Positions 17,102 to 26,125 of a stretch of 64,000 nt of DNA are shown in pieces. Origin of the DNA: JBGTSJ01 sp041940305. GTDB taxonomy: Bacteria > Planctomycetota > Planctomycetia > Planctomycetales > Planctomycetaceae. Where the stretch lies: contig JBGTSJ010000010.1 in NCBI GenBank assembly GCA_041940305.1, forward strand, positions 160,394-224,393. The letters are read 5' to 3'. The notes under the pieces are model-generated. The model searched no databases and had not been told where the DNA came from. It saw only the letters and a program-made list of their open reading frames with translations. How positions within the stretch are numbered: position 1 is the first letter of the stretch; each line of letters starts with the position of its first letter. The position numbers and the translations under genes were made by a program.

Positions 17102-19336
17102 TCACGACATTGACGCCCGATATAGAAAATACCAGACGATCGCCAGCAGCACACCGAACACCAGCGCCGCTACCAGTCCGTACGTCTCGAACACGCGTTG
17201 CACCTCCTGCACCGGCGCTTCGGCGTTTTCGCGCCGTTCCTGGACGATCGCGATCCACGTGGTCTCCGGCACCGGCGCGAACGCCGCCAGCCACGTGCCG
17301 CCGAACTCCGCCTCGTGCCGGCTGAAGGGATCGATATAACGCCCCTCGCGATGGTCCCGCCCGCCGGCGACCAGCGTCTCCAGATGCAGGGTCTCCCGAT
17401 CGCTCAACTTCAGTTTCGACATGAACGCGTCGAGCCGCGCGTTCTTCGCCTCGTCGTCCCCGTCCGAGCCAATGGCCTCCTGCAGGTTCTCGCGAGTCAT
17501 CCAGGGATGATCGAGCAGCGTCGTCTCCGTTCCGCGATCGGTCCGCTTGAACGCCGCCAGAGCGAGAAACCGGTCGTTGGGGTCGGCGATCGAGTGGGGA
17601 TCACGGATCGTGTGCTCCCACTGCCGCAGCAGTTCCGAAATGTGAATCGTGCGCGCCATCACGCCGATCACCCGGCCGGGGTCCTCATTCTTGCGCCCGG
17701 ACTCCACCCATTCCCAATGGGCCTCGTCCCAGATCGGCACGGCGAGCGCCACCATGTACTGATCCGTCGCTTCGCTGCGAAACGCGTTGGAGACTCCCGA
17801 CGTTTGCCGGATCGTCACCTCGTCGACGGCGACCCTCTTGCTGAGGTCCTCCTGCCCTCCCCAGAAGTACGCCCGCCAATGGTACGGCAGGCCCACCGAC
17901 TTCCGCCCCTCTCCAGCCGCATCGCGCGAAGGGGCTCGAAACACCTGGCGACCAGCCGCATCCTGGATGAACCAGCTCTGATCGGGAGTCCGGTCCTCGC
18001 GCACGAGCCGCGCGTCGCTGGAATCTTTTTCCAGAGTCATTTGCCGGTACTTCGCTGCCAGATCTGCATCTGCGTGGCGGCCGTCGTGCAGTGCAAACAG
18101 CTCCGCCACGGAGATTCCCGGATACGTCTCGCTAACGCGCGCAATCTCCCGCGTTTCGGGGCGCGCGGCCAGTTCCTCCAACTGCTCGCGGCGATCGACG
18201 AGATCGCGATGAATGCTGTCCGCCAGGATCAGGGCGGAGACCGCGTCTCCCACCAGGGCCCGCTCGACGAGGTTCTGTTCGGCCGCCTCGACAATGGCGG
18301 GCGCAGCCGTCCGCCCCAGCCAGAACAGGGCGATCACGAACAGCAGCGGGCCGGCCAGCCCGAGCATCAGCAGCGTCCGGCGGGAGCGCGCCTTGTCGCG
18401 CCGCTCCAGCAGGTCCAGGACGACCTGGGCATTGGCGATCCGCCGCTCCGGATTCGGCTCGAGGCAGCCGTCCACAATGGCGATCAGCCGCTTGTCGATG
18501 CCCGGGGTCTTTCGGTGTCCGTCGGGGCGGGGCGACTGCGCGATCACCGCCCGATACACCTCCAGCCGATCTTCCAGCGCCCCCGCCGCGCGGATCTTCG
18601 CTTCATTGGCCTCGGTGCGATGCGGCGGCGCTCCGGTCAGCATCTGGTACAGCAGGGCGCCGAGGGCGTACACGTCCCAGCGGGCATCCGGAACGGCGTC
18701 GAGGTCGGCCTGCTCGGGCGCCATGTAGAACAGAGTTCCCAGCGCGGGCGACTGCTCGGTCGTCATTCGGGACTGGCCGAAGTCCGCCAGCCGCGGCTCG
18801 TCGCCCCCGTCCAGCAGGACATTCGCCGGCTTCAGGTCGCAATGCAGAATGCCGCTGCCGTGAGCGTGCACCAGCGCCCGTGCCACGGCCCGCGCGATTC
18901 GCACCGCCGTCTCGACAGGCAGCGATCCCTTCTGCAGCCGGGTGGCCAGCGAACCATGCTCGAGGTACTCCATCACGAAGTACGGCGGATCATGGTCCCA
19001 CCCGACGTCGAGCAGGCCGACAATGTTGCGTGACGTGTAGAGGACCGCCAGCTTCTCGACCTCGCGCGTCAGCAGCGACCAGTCGAGCCCGCGGCGATGC
19101 GTGTAGAACTTGATCGCGACCTGCTTGCCGGTGCGCAGTTCCCGCGCCAGCCACACGGTGCCGAACGACCCCTCTCCCAGGCTCGCCAGCATTTCATAGC
19201 CGGCGACGGACGGGGGCGTTTCGATGGGCTGCAGGCTCAGCGAGCGCGAAGCGGCCCGCTGCTCGTCCGTCTGCCGCAGCGTGTCATCGGTCGCCGCGCG
19301 CGCTGCGACATCCGAGTCGACGATCTCACCTGGCAT
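17102..19336 (-). CDS. Membrane Ser/Thr protein kinase with periplasmic sensor domain
   Basis: A 744-residue Hanks-type kinase. Kinase domain about 47-310: glycine loop LGEGSFGTV (53-61), ATP-binding Lys in VAIKFY (K76), catalytic loop HCDLKPAN (165-172), DFG at 185-187, and APEQ in the activation segment. The catalytic Arg before Asp is replaced by Cys, so this is a non-RD kinase. A membrane helix (about 320-342) leads to a roughly 370-residue extracytoplasmic region that looks like a sensor (Cache-type is possible), and a second helix near the C-terminus (LVAALVFGVLLAIVWYFLY) returns to the membrane. Probably co-transcribed with the downstream FHA-cyclase. Confidence 0.92.
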   Translation of the reverse strand: MPGEIVDSDVAARAATDDTLRQTDEQRAASRSLSLQPIETPPSVAGYEMLASLGEGSFGTVWLARELRTGKQVAIKFYTHRRGLDWSLLTREVEKLAVLYTSRNIVGLLDVGWDHDPPYFVMEYLEHGSLATRLQKGSLPVETAVRIARAVARALVHAHGSGILHCDLKPANVLLDGGDEPRLADFGQSRMTTEQSPALGTLFYMAPEQADLDAVPDARWDVYALGALLYQMLTGAPPHRTEANEAKIRAAGALEDRLEVYRAVIAQSPRPDGHRKTPGIDKRLIAIVDGCLEPNPERRIANAQVVLDLLERRDKARSRRTLLMLGLAGPLLFVIALFWLGRTAAPAIVEAAEQNLVERALVGDAVSALILADSIHRDLVDRREQLEELAARPETREIARVSETYPGISVAELFALHDGRHADADLAAKYRQMTLEKDSSDARLVREDRTPDQSWFIQDAAGRQVFRAPSRDAAGEGRKSVGLPYHWRAYFWGGQEDLSKRVAVDEVTIRQTSGVSNAFRSEATDQYMVALAVPIWDEAHWEWVESGRKNEDPGRVIGVMARTIHISELLRQWEHTIRDPHSIADPNDRFLALAAFKRTDRGTETTLLDHPWMTRENLQEAIGSDGDDEAKNARLDAFMSKLKLSDRETLHLETLVAGGRDHREGRYIDPFSRHEAEFGGTWLAAFAPVPETTWIAIVQERRENAEAPVQEVQRVFETYGLVAALVFGVLLAIVWYFLYRASMS

Positions 19337-19488
19337 GACGGAAACCGCGTGACGGCCCGCAGAGGTCGCTGGGACAGGACGGCGCTCACGGCTCGCGGCG
19401 AGCCGGCCGCGCCGTCAACTCCTGACCTCGCTCAGTAGCGCAGTCTCCCGGCCGGTTGTCAACCACTCGGCCGCACCCGCCCGGGCCG

Positions 19489-19713
19489 CTACCCCGCAGT
19501 GATCGTGAACTCGTGGCTGTCCGAAAGGTTCTTCGGCACGGGAGCAGCGCGGCGGCAGGTCGTCCGGCCGGAAACCTCCTGCCGGTCAATCCGCACGTGC
19601 CGCGGTGCTTCGATCGCCAGCTTCACGCGGCCTCCGCTGACTTCCGAGACCGTCACCACGATCTCGTCTCCGATCAGCACCGAGTCCTGAACTTTTCTCG
19701 TAAGAACCAGCAT
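19489..19713 (-). CDS. csrA: Translational regulator CsrA
   Basis: A 74-residue CsrA/RsmA. The start MLVLTRKVQDSVLIGDEI is the family N-terminus with RNA-contact residues Leu4 and Arg6. The core VKLAIEAPRHVRIDRQEV carries the conserved C-terminal Arg of the binding surface. CsrA dimers bind GGA motifs in mRNA leaders and repress or stabilise translation; in many bacteria they control carbon storage and flagella. The ribosome-binding site GGGAGG, 5 bases from the ATG, itself contains GGA, as in autoregulated csrA genes. The tail after residue 55 is longer than in short homologues. The neighbour FliW, often its antagonist, is not in this window. Confidence 0.97.
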   Translation of the reverse strand: MLVLTRKVQDSVLIGDEIVVTVSEVSGGRVKLAIEAPRHVRIDRQEVSGRTTCRRAAPVPKNLSDSHEFTITAG

Positions 19714-19760
19714 ACCGACCTCCCTTTCGATCAGCCCGCCCTGATGATGAGCCGCGCCCG

Positions 19761-19784
19761 GCGGACTTCGACCCCGAAGTCCGC
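19761..19784 (-). promoter_or_regulatory. Hairpin in the csrA leader
   Basis: A perfect 10-bp inverted repeat, GCGGACTTCG / CGAAGTCCGC, with a 4-base loop, lies 48-71 nt before the csrA start. In the transcript it carries a GGA in the stem. It could present or hide a CsrA-binding site or act as an attenuator. There is no U-run beside it, so a simple terminator is unlikely. Confidence 0.5.
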
Positions 19785-20003
19785 GTTGTCCGCTCTCCGG
19801 CGGCTGCAACGCGACTGTTGTATGTCGTTCGTAGGGTCCGTTCGCGGATTCCGCTCTCCGGACCGTTGCGGCTGCGAGGCGGAGACGCCTCTGAGATTTC
19901 AGCAGCCGTAGACGGTGAACTCCGTCCGTCGTCAGTGCCGGCTGCGTCCGAATCGAAAATGCCCCGCTCGATTCGCGCGCAACCTCGTCGCTTGTCGGGC
20001 GAA

Positions 20004-20032
20004 TCTATAGACGTTTGTCCGAAACGCGTCAA
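20004..20032 (-). promoter_or_regulatory. Predicted sigma-70 promoter for csrA
   Basis: On the minus strand, TTGACG, a 17-bp spacer and TATAGA. This is close to the housekeeping consensus with ideal spacing, and no other gene on this strand intervenes before csrA. Confidence 0.6.
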
Positions 20033-20192
20033 TACCGGTTTTTCAGGGTTTTGACAGACGCTCTCGGGCTGTTTCCGCTTCCCCTGACGGCTTCGCAGGT
20101 CGGGAGACCGTGTACCTCACTGCCTCCCGGTTCTACAATTCTTCCGGTCGTCTGAGGTCAGACGATTCTTCGTTCCTCGATCGAGACCGGGC

Positions 20193-22196
20193 ATGCGTTC
20201 TCTGAATCTCACTCAATGGCTCTCCCTGTTCGTCGCGCTGCTCTTTCTCTGTCTTCCGCACCGGCTCCCCGCTGGGGACGCTGCGGCCGTCGTTGACCGA
20301 TTGCGGGAGTGCGTCAAGACTCTCGCCGCCGATGAATTCGAGGGGCGCGGCGTCGGCACCGAGGGGCTCGATAAAGCCGCGGAGTACGTCCGCCAAGCCT
20401 TCGCCGACGCCGGTCTCGATGTCACGGTCGCCGGCGGCGATCCGTACCAGGAGTTCGAGATCACCACCGGCGCGAAGCTGACCGAACCCAACGCCCTGTC
20501 GCTGATCGGCGCGGACGGGCAGGCGATCGAATTGACCTACGACACCGATTTCCGCACCTGCTCCTTCGGCCAGGCGGGCGCATTCGATGCGGGCATCGTC
20601 TTCTGCGGCTATGGCATCGAGTCCGACGAGCCCGCCTACAACGACTTCTCCGGCGTGGAGGTCGAGGGCAAGGTCGTGCTCATCATGCGCCGCACGCCGC
20701 AGCAGTCCAACGAGAATGGACTGTTCGCCGTGGCACATGGCAACTCGCGGCACGCTTCACTCTCGGTGAAAGTCAGCCATGCGTTTCAGCACGGCGCGGC
20801 GGCCGTGCTGATCGTCAACGATCCCTATTCCGGCCGCAATGAGCGTAAGCAGCTGGAAGCGCATCTGGCCGAAGCCGAGCGGGCGATTGTCAGTCTGTCT
20901 GAGGCTCTGATCGACGCGGCGGAAGGTGATCGCGCTAAGGCTCAGGAGGAACTCGCGGCCGCCGTGCGCCATCTGCGGGAAGTGCGCCGACAGCTGGAAC
21001 GGCATTCGACGGACCCATTGATGCCCTTCGGTTATGGAGGCACCCGCACCGGGCGCTCGCTTCCCATCCTGCACATCACTCAGGCGGCCGCCGACCAGCT
21101 GCTGCAGGCATCGCTCGGAAAGTCGCTGGCCGATCTGGAAGCCGAGATCGACGCGACAGGCGCCCCGGCCAGCACGCCGTTGGAAGGCTGGACCGCCCGT
21201 GGCGAAGCGGCGCTGGAACCGGTCCGCGTCGCCGTCAAGAACGTCATCGGCGTTCTCGAGGGGGAAGGGCCGCACGCGGATGAAACCATCGTCATCGGCG
21301 CGCACTATGACCACGTCGGCCTCGGCGGGGACGGTTCGCTGGCTCCCGGCGCGAACGAAGTGCACAACGGCGCCGACGACAACGCCTCGGGCACGGCCGC
21401 GCTGATCGAACTCGCCCGGCGACTGGCTGCGCATCCCGAGCCCCCTCCCCGGCGCATTGTCTTCCTGGCCTTTACCGGCGAGGAGCGGGGACTGCTGGGC
21501 TCGGCCCACTATGTGAAGGAGCCCATCTATCCGCTGGAGTCGACCGTTGCCATGATCAACATGGACATGGTCGGCCGCCTGCAGGACAACCGCCTCACAG
21601 TCTTCGGTACCGGCACGTCCCCCGCCTGGAATGACTGGCTCGACCAGTTCGCGGCCGAGGAAACGCTCGAACTCGCCAAGAAGCCCGAAGGCTTCGGGCC
21701 GAGCGACCATGCGTCGTTCTACCCGCACTCCATTCCCGTGCTGCATCTGTTCACCGGCACCCACAGCGACTACCACCGTCCGTCCGACGATTGGGACAAG
21801 CTGAACTATGAGGGCATGGTGCAGATCGTGGAACTTGTGGAGCACCTGGTCGATGCCGTCGCTGATGCTCCGGAACGTCCGCTGTACGTCGAAGTGCAGG
21901 GGCGTGCCTCGATCGACCGCGACGGCGCCCGCCCGTATTTTGGCAGCATTCCGGATTTCGGCAGCGACGCCGCCGGCTATGCCATCCAGGGGGTCGCCCC
22001 CGGCAGCCCGGCTGATAAGGGGGGTCTCAAGTCCGGCGACGTGATCGTCAAGCTCGGCGGCAACCAGATCGGCGGCCTCGATGACTTCGACCTCGCGCTC
22101 CGTAAATACACCGCTGGGCAGGAAGTTGAAGTCGTCGTCCTCCGCGGCAGCGATGAAGTGACCCTGAAAGTCACTCTCGCCCTGCCGCGCTCGTGA
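20193..22196 (+). CDS. Secreted M28-family aminopeptidase with PDZ domain
   Basis: A 667-residue zinc peptidase with an N-terminal signal peptide (LSLFVALLFLCLPHRLPAG). It has a PA-type insert (about 100-260, with GIVFCGYGI and GKVVLIMR) and the M28 core with metal ligands in GAHYDHVG (about 368-375), NGADDNASG, the catalytic Glu of TGEERGLLGS, NMDMVG and HSDYHRPSDD. A C-terminal PDZ domain follows (about 575-660: IQGVAPGSPADKGGLKSGDVI). It probably trims amino-terminal residues from peptides outside the inner membrane; the PDZ domain may guide substrates. A helical insert (about 210-275) with charged residues splits the PA region from the core. It converges with the next gene, overlapping it by 26 bp. 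Confidence 0.93.
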   Translation: MRSLNLTQWLSLFVALLFLCLPHRLPAGDAAAVVDRLRECVKTLAADEFEGRGVGTEGLDKAAEYVRQAFADAGLDVTVAGGDPYQEFEITTGAKLTEPNALSLIGADGQAIELTYDTDFRTCSFGQAGAFDAGIVFCGYGIESDEPAYNDFSGVEVEGKVVLIMRRTPQQSNENGLFAVAHGNSRHASLSVKVSHAFQHGAAAVLIVNDPYSGRNERKQLEAHLAEAERAIVSLSEALIDAAEGDRAKAQEELAAAVRHLREVRRQLERHSTDPLMPFGYGGTRTGRSLPILHITQAAADQLLQASLGKSLADLEAEIDATGAPASTPLEGWTARGEAALEPVRVAVKNVIGVLEGEGPHADETIVIGAHYDHVGLGGDGSLAPGANEVHNGADDNASGTAALIELARRLAAHPEPPPRRIVFLAFTGEERGLLGSAHYVKEPIYPLESTVAMINMDMVGRLQDNRLTVFGTGTSPAWNDWLDQFAAEETLELAKKPEGFGPSDHASFYPHSIPVLHLFTGTHSDYHRPSDDWDKLNYEGMVQIVELVEHLVDAVADAPERPLYVEVQGRASIDRDGARPYFGSIPDFGSDAAGYAIQGVAPGSPADKGGLKSGDVIVKLGGNQIGGLDDFDLALRKYTAGQEVEVVVLRGSDEVTLKVTLALPRS

Positions 22197-23412
22197 AACT
22201 CTCCGGCGACTCCCCTGCCCCGGCAGGCTCCGGGGACGCCCCCTTGTCGCTGCGCTGCCAAATCAGCGAATGGGCCGCCATGATGGCCAGCGGCACGGCG
22301 GCCGGAATGAAATTCCGCGCCTCCAGCAGCGTGCTGAGAAACAGGTTCGACAGCCACAGGCAGGGCGCCAGGTATAACGCCATGCGTCGCAGCGTCAGTG
22401 GCTGCGTCCTCCAGCGCAGAGCAGCCAGCAGCGCCAGCATGCCGATCGTGTTCCATGTCTGCCGCGTCCAGAAGGGAACCGCCTGCAGATTGGCGATGAA
22501 GTTGTCCGGCTCCAGGTTGCTGATGTTCTGATAGGCCACCTCGTCCACGACCAGCGACCGGATCGCGATTGCGACTCCCAGTCCTGCGGCGAACGTCAGC
22601 AGCCACGGCGTCCAGCGGCGCGGAGATGACAACTCGATCAGGCAGGCGTACCCCGGCATCACCAGCACGCTCTCTTTGGCGACAACTCCGATCACGACCG
22701 TTGCAAAGAACAGCCAGGGCCGGCGCGGTTCCAGGCATAACGCCGCCAGCACGAAAGACAGGTGAGACATCGGGTCCGTGAGTTGCCCCGCGTAGTACCG
22801 GATGCTCGGAGGATACGCGAGCGCGAACAGACACAGCGCGACCAGCGACGTCGAAGAATCAACCGACCGCCGCGCCAGCCGATACACGCTGAGCAGCAAC
22901 AAAAACTGGAACGTCAGCCGGTAGATGAGCGCTGCGGCCAGATAATGCCGCGTCAGCAACTCGATCCAGGCCACGATGCAGTCCGGCAGAAACCGGTACG
23001 AGTGCGGCAGGCTGTCCCTCTCAAGGTGCAGAATTCCGGCATGCAGCTGCTGCTGCCAGTCCACGTTGTCGACGAAGGGCGGCCCTGAAAAATTGGCCAG
23101 ATCGACGGTCGTGTAATGCAAATCCACGCACCACGCGCTCAGCACCGCAAGGCAGGCGAGTGCGGCGATTTTCTCGCTCCGGCCATAGGGGAGCAGGCGC
23201 ATCCACGCGACAGCCATCGTCCCCGCAGGGATCAGCAGCGCCGCACAGCAGCCCCACAAATTCGGGCTCGACGCCGGATCAGCGATCAGAAACGCTTCGG
23301 GCCATACCAGCGGGACGAGCACCACGACCGTCGCCGCCAGCAGCAGGATGCACCAGCGGAGATCGCGATTCGAAGAAGGGACCAAATCGGCGGCGCCGTC
23401 ACTCTGTGGCAT
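22171..23412 (-). CDS. Polytopic membrane protein, glycosyltransferase-39-like
   Basis: About 413 residues from the ATG at 23412 (MPQSDGAADL); a longer open frame upstream reads like noncoding sequence with many Cys and Arg. About ten hydrophobic segments fill the protein. An early loop FSGPPFVDNVDWQQQL holds acidic residues after the first helices, as in many lipid-linked sugar transferases, but no diagnostic motif is clear. I therefore call it a membrane protein of possible glycosyltransferase type. Its last codons overlap the end of the converging peptidase gene. Confidence 0.6.
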   Translation of the reverse strand: MPQSDGAADLVPSSNRDLRWCILLLAATVVVLVPLVWPEAFLIADPASSPNLWGCCAALLIPAGTMAVAWMRLLPYGRSEKIAALACLAVLSAWCVDLHYTTVDLANFSGPPFVDNVDWQQQLHAGILHLERDSLPHSYRFLPDCIVAWIELLTRHYLAAALIYRLTFQFLLLLSVYRLARRSVDSSTSLVALCLFALAYPPSIRYYAGQLTDPMSHLSFVLAALCLEPRRPWLFFATVVIGVVAKESVLVMPGYACLIELSSPRRWTPWLLTFAAGLGVAIAIRSLVVDEVAYQNISNLEPDNFIANLQAVPFWTRQTWNTIGMLALLAALRWRTQPLTLRRMALYLAPCLWLSNLFLSTLLEARNFIPAAVPLAIMAAHSLIWQRSDKGASPEPAGAGESPESFTSAAGRE

Positions 23413-23717
23413 CAGTGATTGAAGGCAATAGGGGTGCAGTAACTCGCGTGTGTCCGCGAAGCGGACATCCCAAAGTCGCAGGCACACTCCGTGTGCCGTC
23501 CGCTGGATTCGCCACAGCGCTAAGCTCTCTTCGGGGCCACATTGCGCGAATTGCAGGAACTCACTCCTGCACTCCGGCCACTGCGTCCGGCGCCTTGGAG
23601 AAGACACGCCCGATGTGCAGAATATACAGGTGAGCGTGCGGGGACCGAAACCGTCCCGCGATCGCTGACGGCAGCGGACTGCGAGGCCGGAAATCCAGCA
23701 CTCTCAACACGATCGAC
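23413..23717. other. Divergent intergenic region with paired hairpins
   Basis: This 305-bp gap separates two divergent genes. It contains two adjacent perfect hairpins (23451-23467 and 23482-23498) and no supportable gene. No clear promoter is visible. Confidence 0.5.
23451..23498. repeat. Double-hairpin repeat (GGCACAC/GTGTGCC type)
   Basis: Hairpin 1 is TGTCCGC-GAA-GCGGACA. Hairpin 2 follows CCCAAAGTCGCA and is GGCACAC-TCC-GTGTGCC. The second unit recurs at 42377-42407 as CCCAAAGTCGCC followed by GGCACAG-TCCC-CTGTGCC. Because this copy sits between divergent genes, it is not a terminator for either. Confidence 0.65.
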
Positions 23718-24689
23718 ATGCCGCCCCCCTTTCGAGTGCTCCTGACGGATCTTCCCTGGGGTAATTCCGACATCGAGCGAGAGCTGCTCTCGCAAGTCTC
23801 CGCGGAGGTGATCGAGGCCCACGCCGACGACGAATCGACGCTGTCCAAGCTCGCAGCCGACGTGGACGCCATCGCAACCTGCTGGGCGAATGTGACCGCA
23901 GAGGTGATCGCCGCCGCTCCCCGCTGTCGCATCGTCGCCCGCATGGGAATCGGCCTGGACAATATCGACGTCCCCGCCGCGACGGCACGCGGCATTGTGG
24001 TGACGAACGTCCCCGACTATTGCGTCACCGAAGTCGCCGACCACACGCTCGGACTGTATCTGGCGCTCGCCCGCACCATCGCATACTTCCATCGGCGGAC
24101 CAAAGAGGGCGAATACGACCTTCAGGCCGGCCCTCCGATGCATCGACTCAGTAGCCGCACGATCGGCCTGTTTGGCCTGGGACGCATCGGGCAAGCCGTC
24201 GCCTCGCGGGCGAAGGCGTTCGGATTGAACGTTATCGCCCACACGCGCTCGGGCACGGACCACGGCAGCGGGTGCCGCATGGTGGACTTCCCCACCCTTC
24301 TCGCAGAGAGCGACTGCATTTCGCTGCATGCCCCGCTGACCGACGAGACCCGTCACGCGTTCTCCGCCCGTCAGTTCGCCGCCATGAAACAGGACGCGTT
24401 CCTGATCAACACGAGCCGCGGCGGACTGATCGATCACGACGCCCTCTGGCAGGCGCTGCAGGACGGGCGAATCGCCGGAGCCGGCCTCGACGTCTTTGAA
24501 CCCGAACCACCCGATTTGAGCCTCCCCCTGTTTGCGGATGAACGCGTGATCGTCACTCCGCACGCAGCCTTCGTCTCGGAGGAGGCGCTGGTCGACCTGC
24601 GCACCAGGGTCGCCGGACAGATCGCAGACGTGCTGCAGGGGCGTCATCCCCCCAATACGGTGAACCCCATCAAGCCGGACAGCCGTTGA
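23718..24689 (+). CDS. D-isomer-specific 2-hydroxyacid dehydrogenase (CtBP/SerA-like)
   Basis: A 323-residue NAD(P)-dependent dehydrogenase that interconverts 2-keto acids and D-2-hydroxy acids. The nucleotide-binding motif is GLGRIGQAVA (about 148-157). Catalytic residues fit the family: Arg in NTSRGGLID, Glu in DVFEPEPPD and His in VTPHAAFVS. The N-terminal substrate half contains ATCWANVTAEVI and GIGLDNIDV. It resembles the CtBP-like branch of phosphoglycerate dehydrogenases and lacks the ACT domain of long SerA enzymes, so a serine-biosynthesis role is not proven. The next gene follows on the same strand. Confidence 0.93.
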   Translation: MPPPFRVLLTDLPWGNSDIERELLSQVSAEVIEAHADDESTLSKLAADVDAIATCWANVTAEVIAAAPRCRIVARMGIGLDNIDVPAATARGIVVTNVPDYCVTEVADHTLGLYLALARTIAYFHRRTKEGEYDLQAGPPMHRLSSRTIGLFGLGRIGQAVASRAKAFGLNVIAHTRSGTDHGSGCRMVDFPTLLAESDCISLHAPLTDETRHAFSARQFAAMKQDAFLINTSRGGLIDHDALWQALQDGRIAGAGLDVFEPEPPDLSLPLFADERVIVTPHAAFVSEEALVDLRTRVAGQIADVLQGRHPPNTVNPIKPDSR

Positions 24690-24898
24690 AGCCCTCTCAA
24701 CCCTTACCCCGCCGTGGTGAATTCAGCAGCTTGAAACGGAAAACCCGCAAGACAAATCCAGCTGCCCCCTCCAACCCGGCCCCCCTCTCTCTCCAATCGC
24801 AAGCTAAGCTGTTAAGGGCGGCTGTCCAGAAAACCGCCGTTCCCTCCAGTTGCCGGTCTCGACCGGTTCCCGATGAGCACCTCAGTTTGGGAAGAGAC

Positions 24899-26119
24899 GT
24901 GTCCAGTCGTCGTAAGAAGCGTCGCGGAAAGGATCAATGGTCTCCCACCCCCGCGCAGACGGCGGTCGCGGCCGTGTTGCGCGGCAACTCCTCCGTCGAT
25001 CAGCACGATCCCGACGACCTCGAGTCGTCCGACGACACGGACCTCATCCACGAGTCGGCGGAGATCGAGATCGAGGACTACGACGCCGGTGAGGAAGCTG
25101 CGGCCGCAGAGACCGACCGCCGCGAAGCGCCGACTGCGGAGCACGCTGTTCCGCCGCGCGAGCCCGGGCCCGAACCCGCCGCTGTCCAGATTGCCGCGCT
25201 CTTCGAAGAATTGCAGGAGAAAGACGAACTTGTCGCGGCGCTGACCGAGCAGCTCGAAGAGGCCGCCAACCGCCTCGACCGGCTGCACCGCGCCGGCGCC
25301 GATCGCATCTCGCGCGGAAGCTCCACCGACGCGGATCGGTTCGACGACCACGCCGATGTGAGCGAGCAGATTTCGCGACTCTCGGCCGCCTGGGAGGATC
25401 TGAACGCCGCTGATCTGCTGCACGAAATCACCCGCAAGCTCGACGACGTCTATGACGCCCTGTCGCAGCCTGCCGAGGATGCGCCGCCTCAGCGCCAACA
25501 TGCTCCCGCCCCCGTCCCCACCCCCGCCCCGCGCTCCCCGGAGCCGCAGAACGGACGCGTGGCCTGGGAGGACATGAAGGCCCAGCTTCTCCGCGATGAC
25601 GCCGAACATGATCGGCCCGCCGAGGAGCCGTCGAGAATCGGCGCAGGCGTCAACGACTCGTCGGCCGATATCCTCGCACAGATACCGCTTGATCCCCCCG
25701 CTTCGGTCGACCAGGAAACCGCCGACCGGGAAACGCTCGTCGCCGCCGTCGAGGAGCGCGACGTCTTCATCTCGCATCTCATTCGCCGCCTCCGCTCCGG
25801 CCTGGCCGGGCGCTACGAACCGATCAACTGGTCCGCGATTGCGTCGGCGCCCGATGATCTCCGCGACCGACTGCAGGAACTCGAAGCCCGGCTGCAGGAA
25901 CTGCTGCGCATCGAAGAATGCGACATGTCGCTCGAGCGCGCCCGCCTCGCCCGCGAGCGGGCCCGGCTGGAGCAGCTCCGCCGGGACATTGAGCGCGACG
26001 CGCGGCACGAGAACGGGGGCCATACCGAACTCGACAACGACCCGACCGCCAGCCACAGCGAGCGCCGCTGGTTGAGAGTGTTCGGTTTCGGCGGCAAGAA
26101 GCCGGAGGCGTCCGAGTAA
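24899..26119 (+). CDS. Coiled-coil protein of unknown function
   Basis: I do not recognise a family. I place the start at a GTG (24899) behind GGGAAGAG, giving about 406 residues that begin MSSRRKKRRGKDQW. The open frame extends upstream to a TTG that overlaps the preceding stop, but that extra part has no protein-like character. After a basic N-terminus comes an acidic stretch, then predicted coiled coils (about 95-150 and 340-395; e.g. LFEELQEKDELVAALTEQLEE and ELLRIEECDMSLERARLARER) separated by a Pro-rich linker. No membrane segment is seen. The C-terminal SERRWLRVFGFGGKKPEASE is reminiscent of tails in other planctomycete cytoskeletal-like proteins, which is only an impression. Confidence 0.7.
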   Translation: MSSRRKKRRGKDQWSPTPAQTAVAAVLRGNSSVDQHDPDDLESSDDTDLIHESAEIEIEDYDAGEEAAAAETDRREAPTAEHAVPPREPGPEPAAVQIAALFEELQEKDELVAALTEQLEEAANRLDRLHRAGADRISRGSSTDADRFDDHADVSEQISRLSAAWEDLNAADLLHEITRKLDDVYDALSQPAEDAPPQRQHAPAPVPTPAPRSPEPQNGRVAWEDMKAQLLRDDAEHDRPAEEPSRIGAGVNDSSADILAQIPLDPPASVDQETADRETLVAAVEERDVFISHLIRRLRSGLAGRYEPINWSAIASAPDDLRDRLQELEARLQELLRIEECDMSLERARLARERARLEQLRRDIERDARHENGGHTELDNDPTASHSERRWLRVFGFGGKKPEASE

Positions 26120-26125
26120 CGGCCG

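Larger units (their letters stand above)
19714..20192. other. Intergenic region between csrA and the M28 peptidase gene
   Basis: This 479-bp divergent gap holds the csrA leader (about 285 nt if the promoter at 20004-20032 is used), with a strong hairpin at 19761-19784. On the plus strand a TTGACA occurs near 20052 upstream of the peptidase gene, but I see no convincing -10 for it. I see no small gene. Confidence 0.6.

Noticed and set aside
19586..20032. A 148-codon minus-strand gene in the csrA leader
   Set aside because: It overlaps csrA in another frame, is dominated by Arg, Ser and Gly, and lacks a ribosome-binding site.
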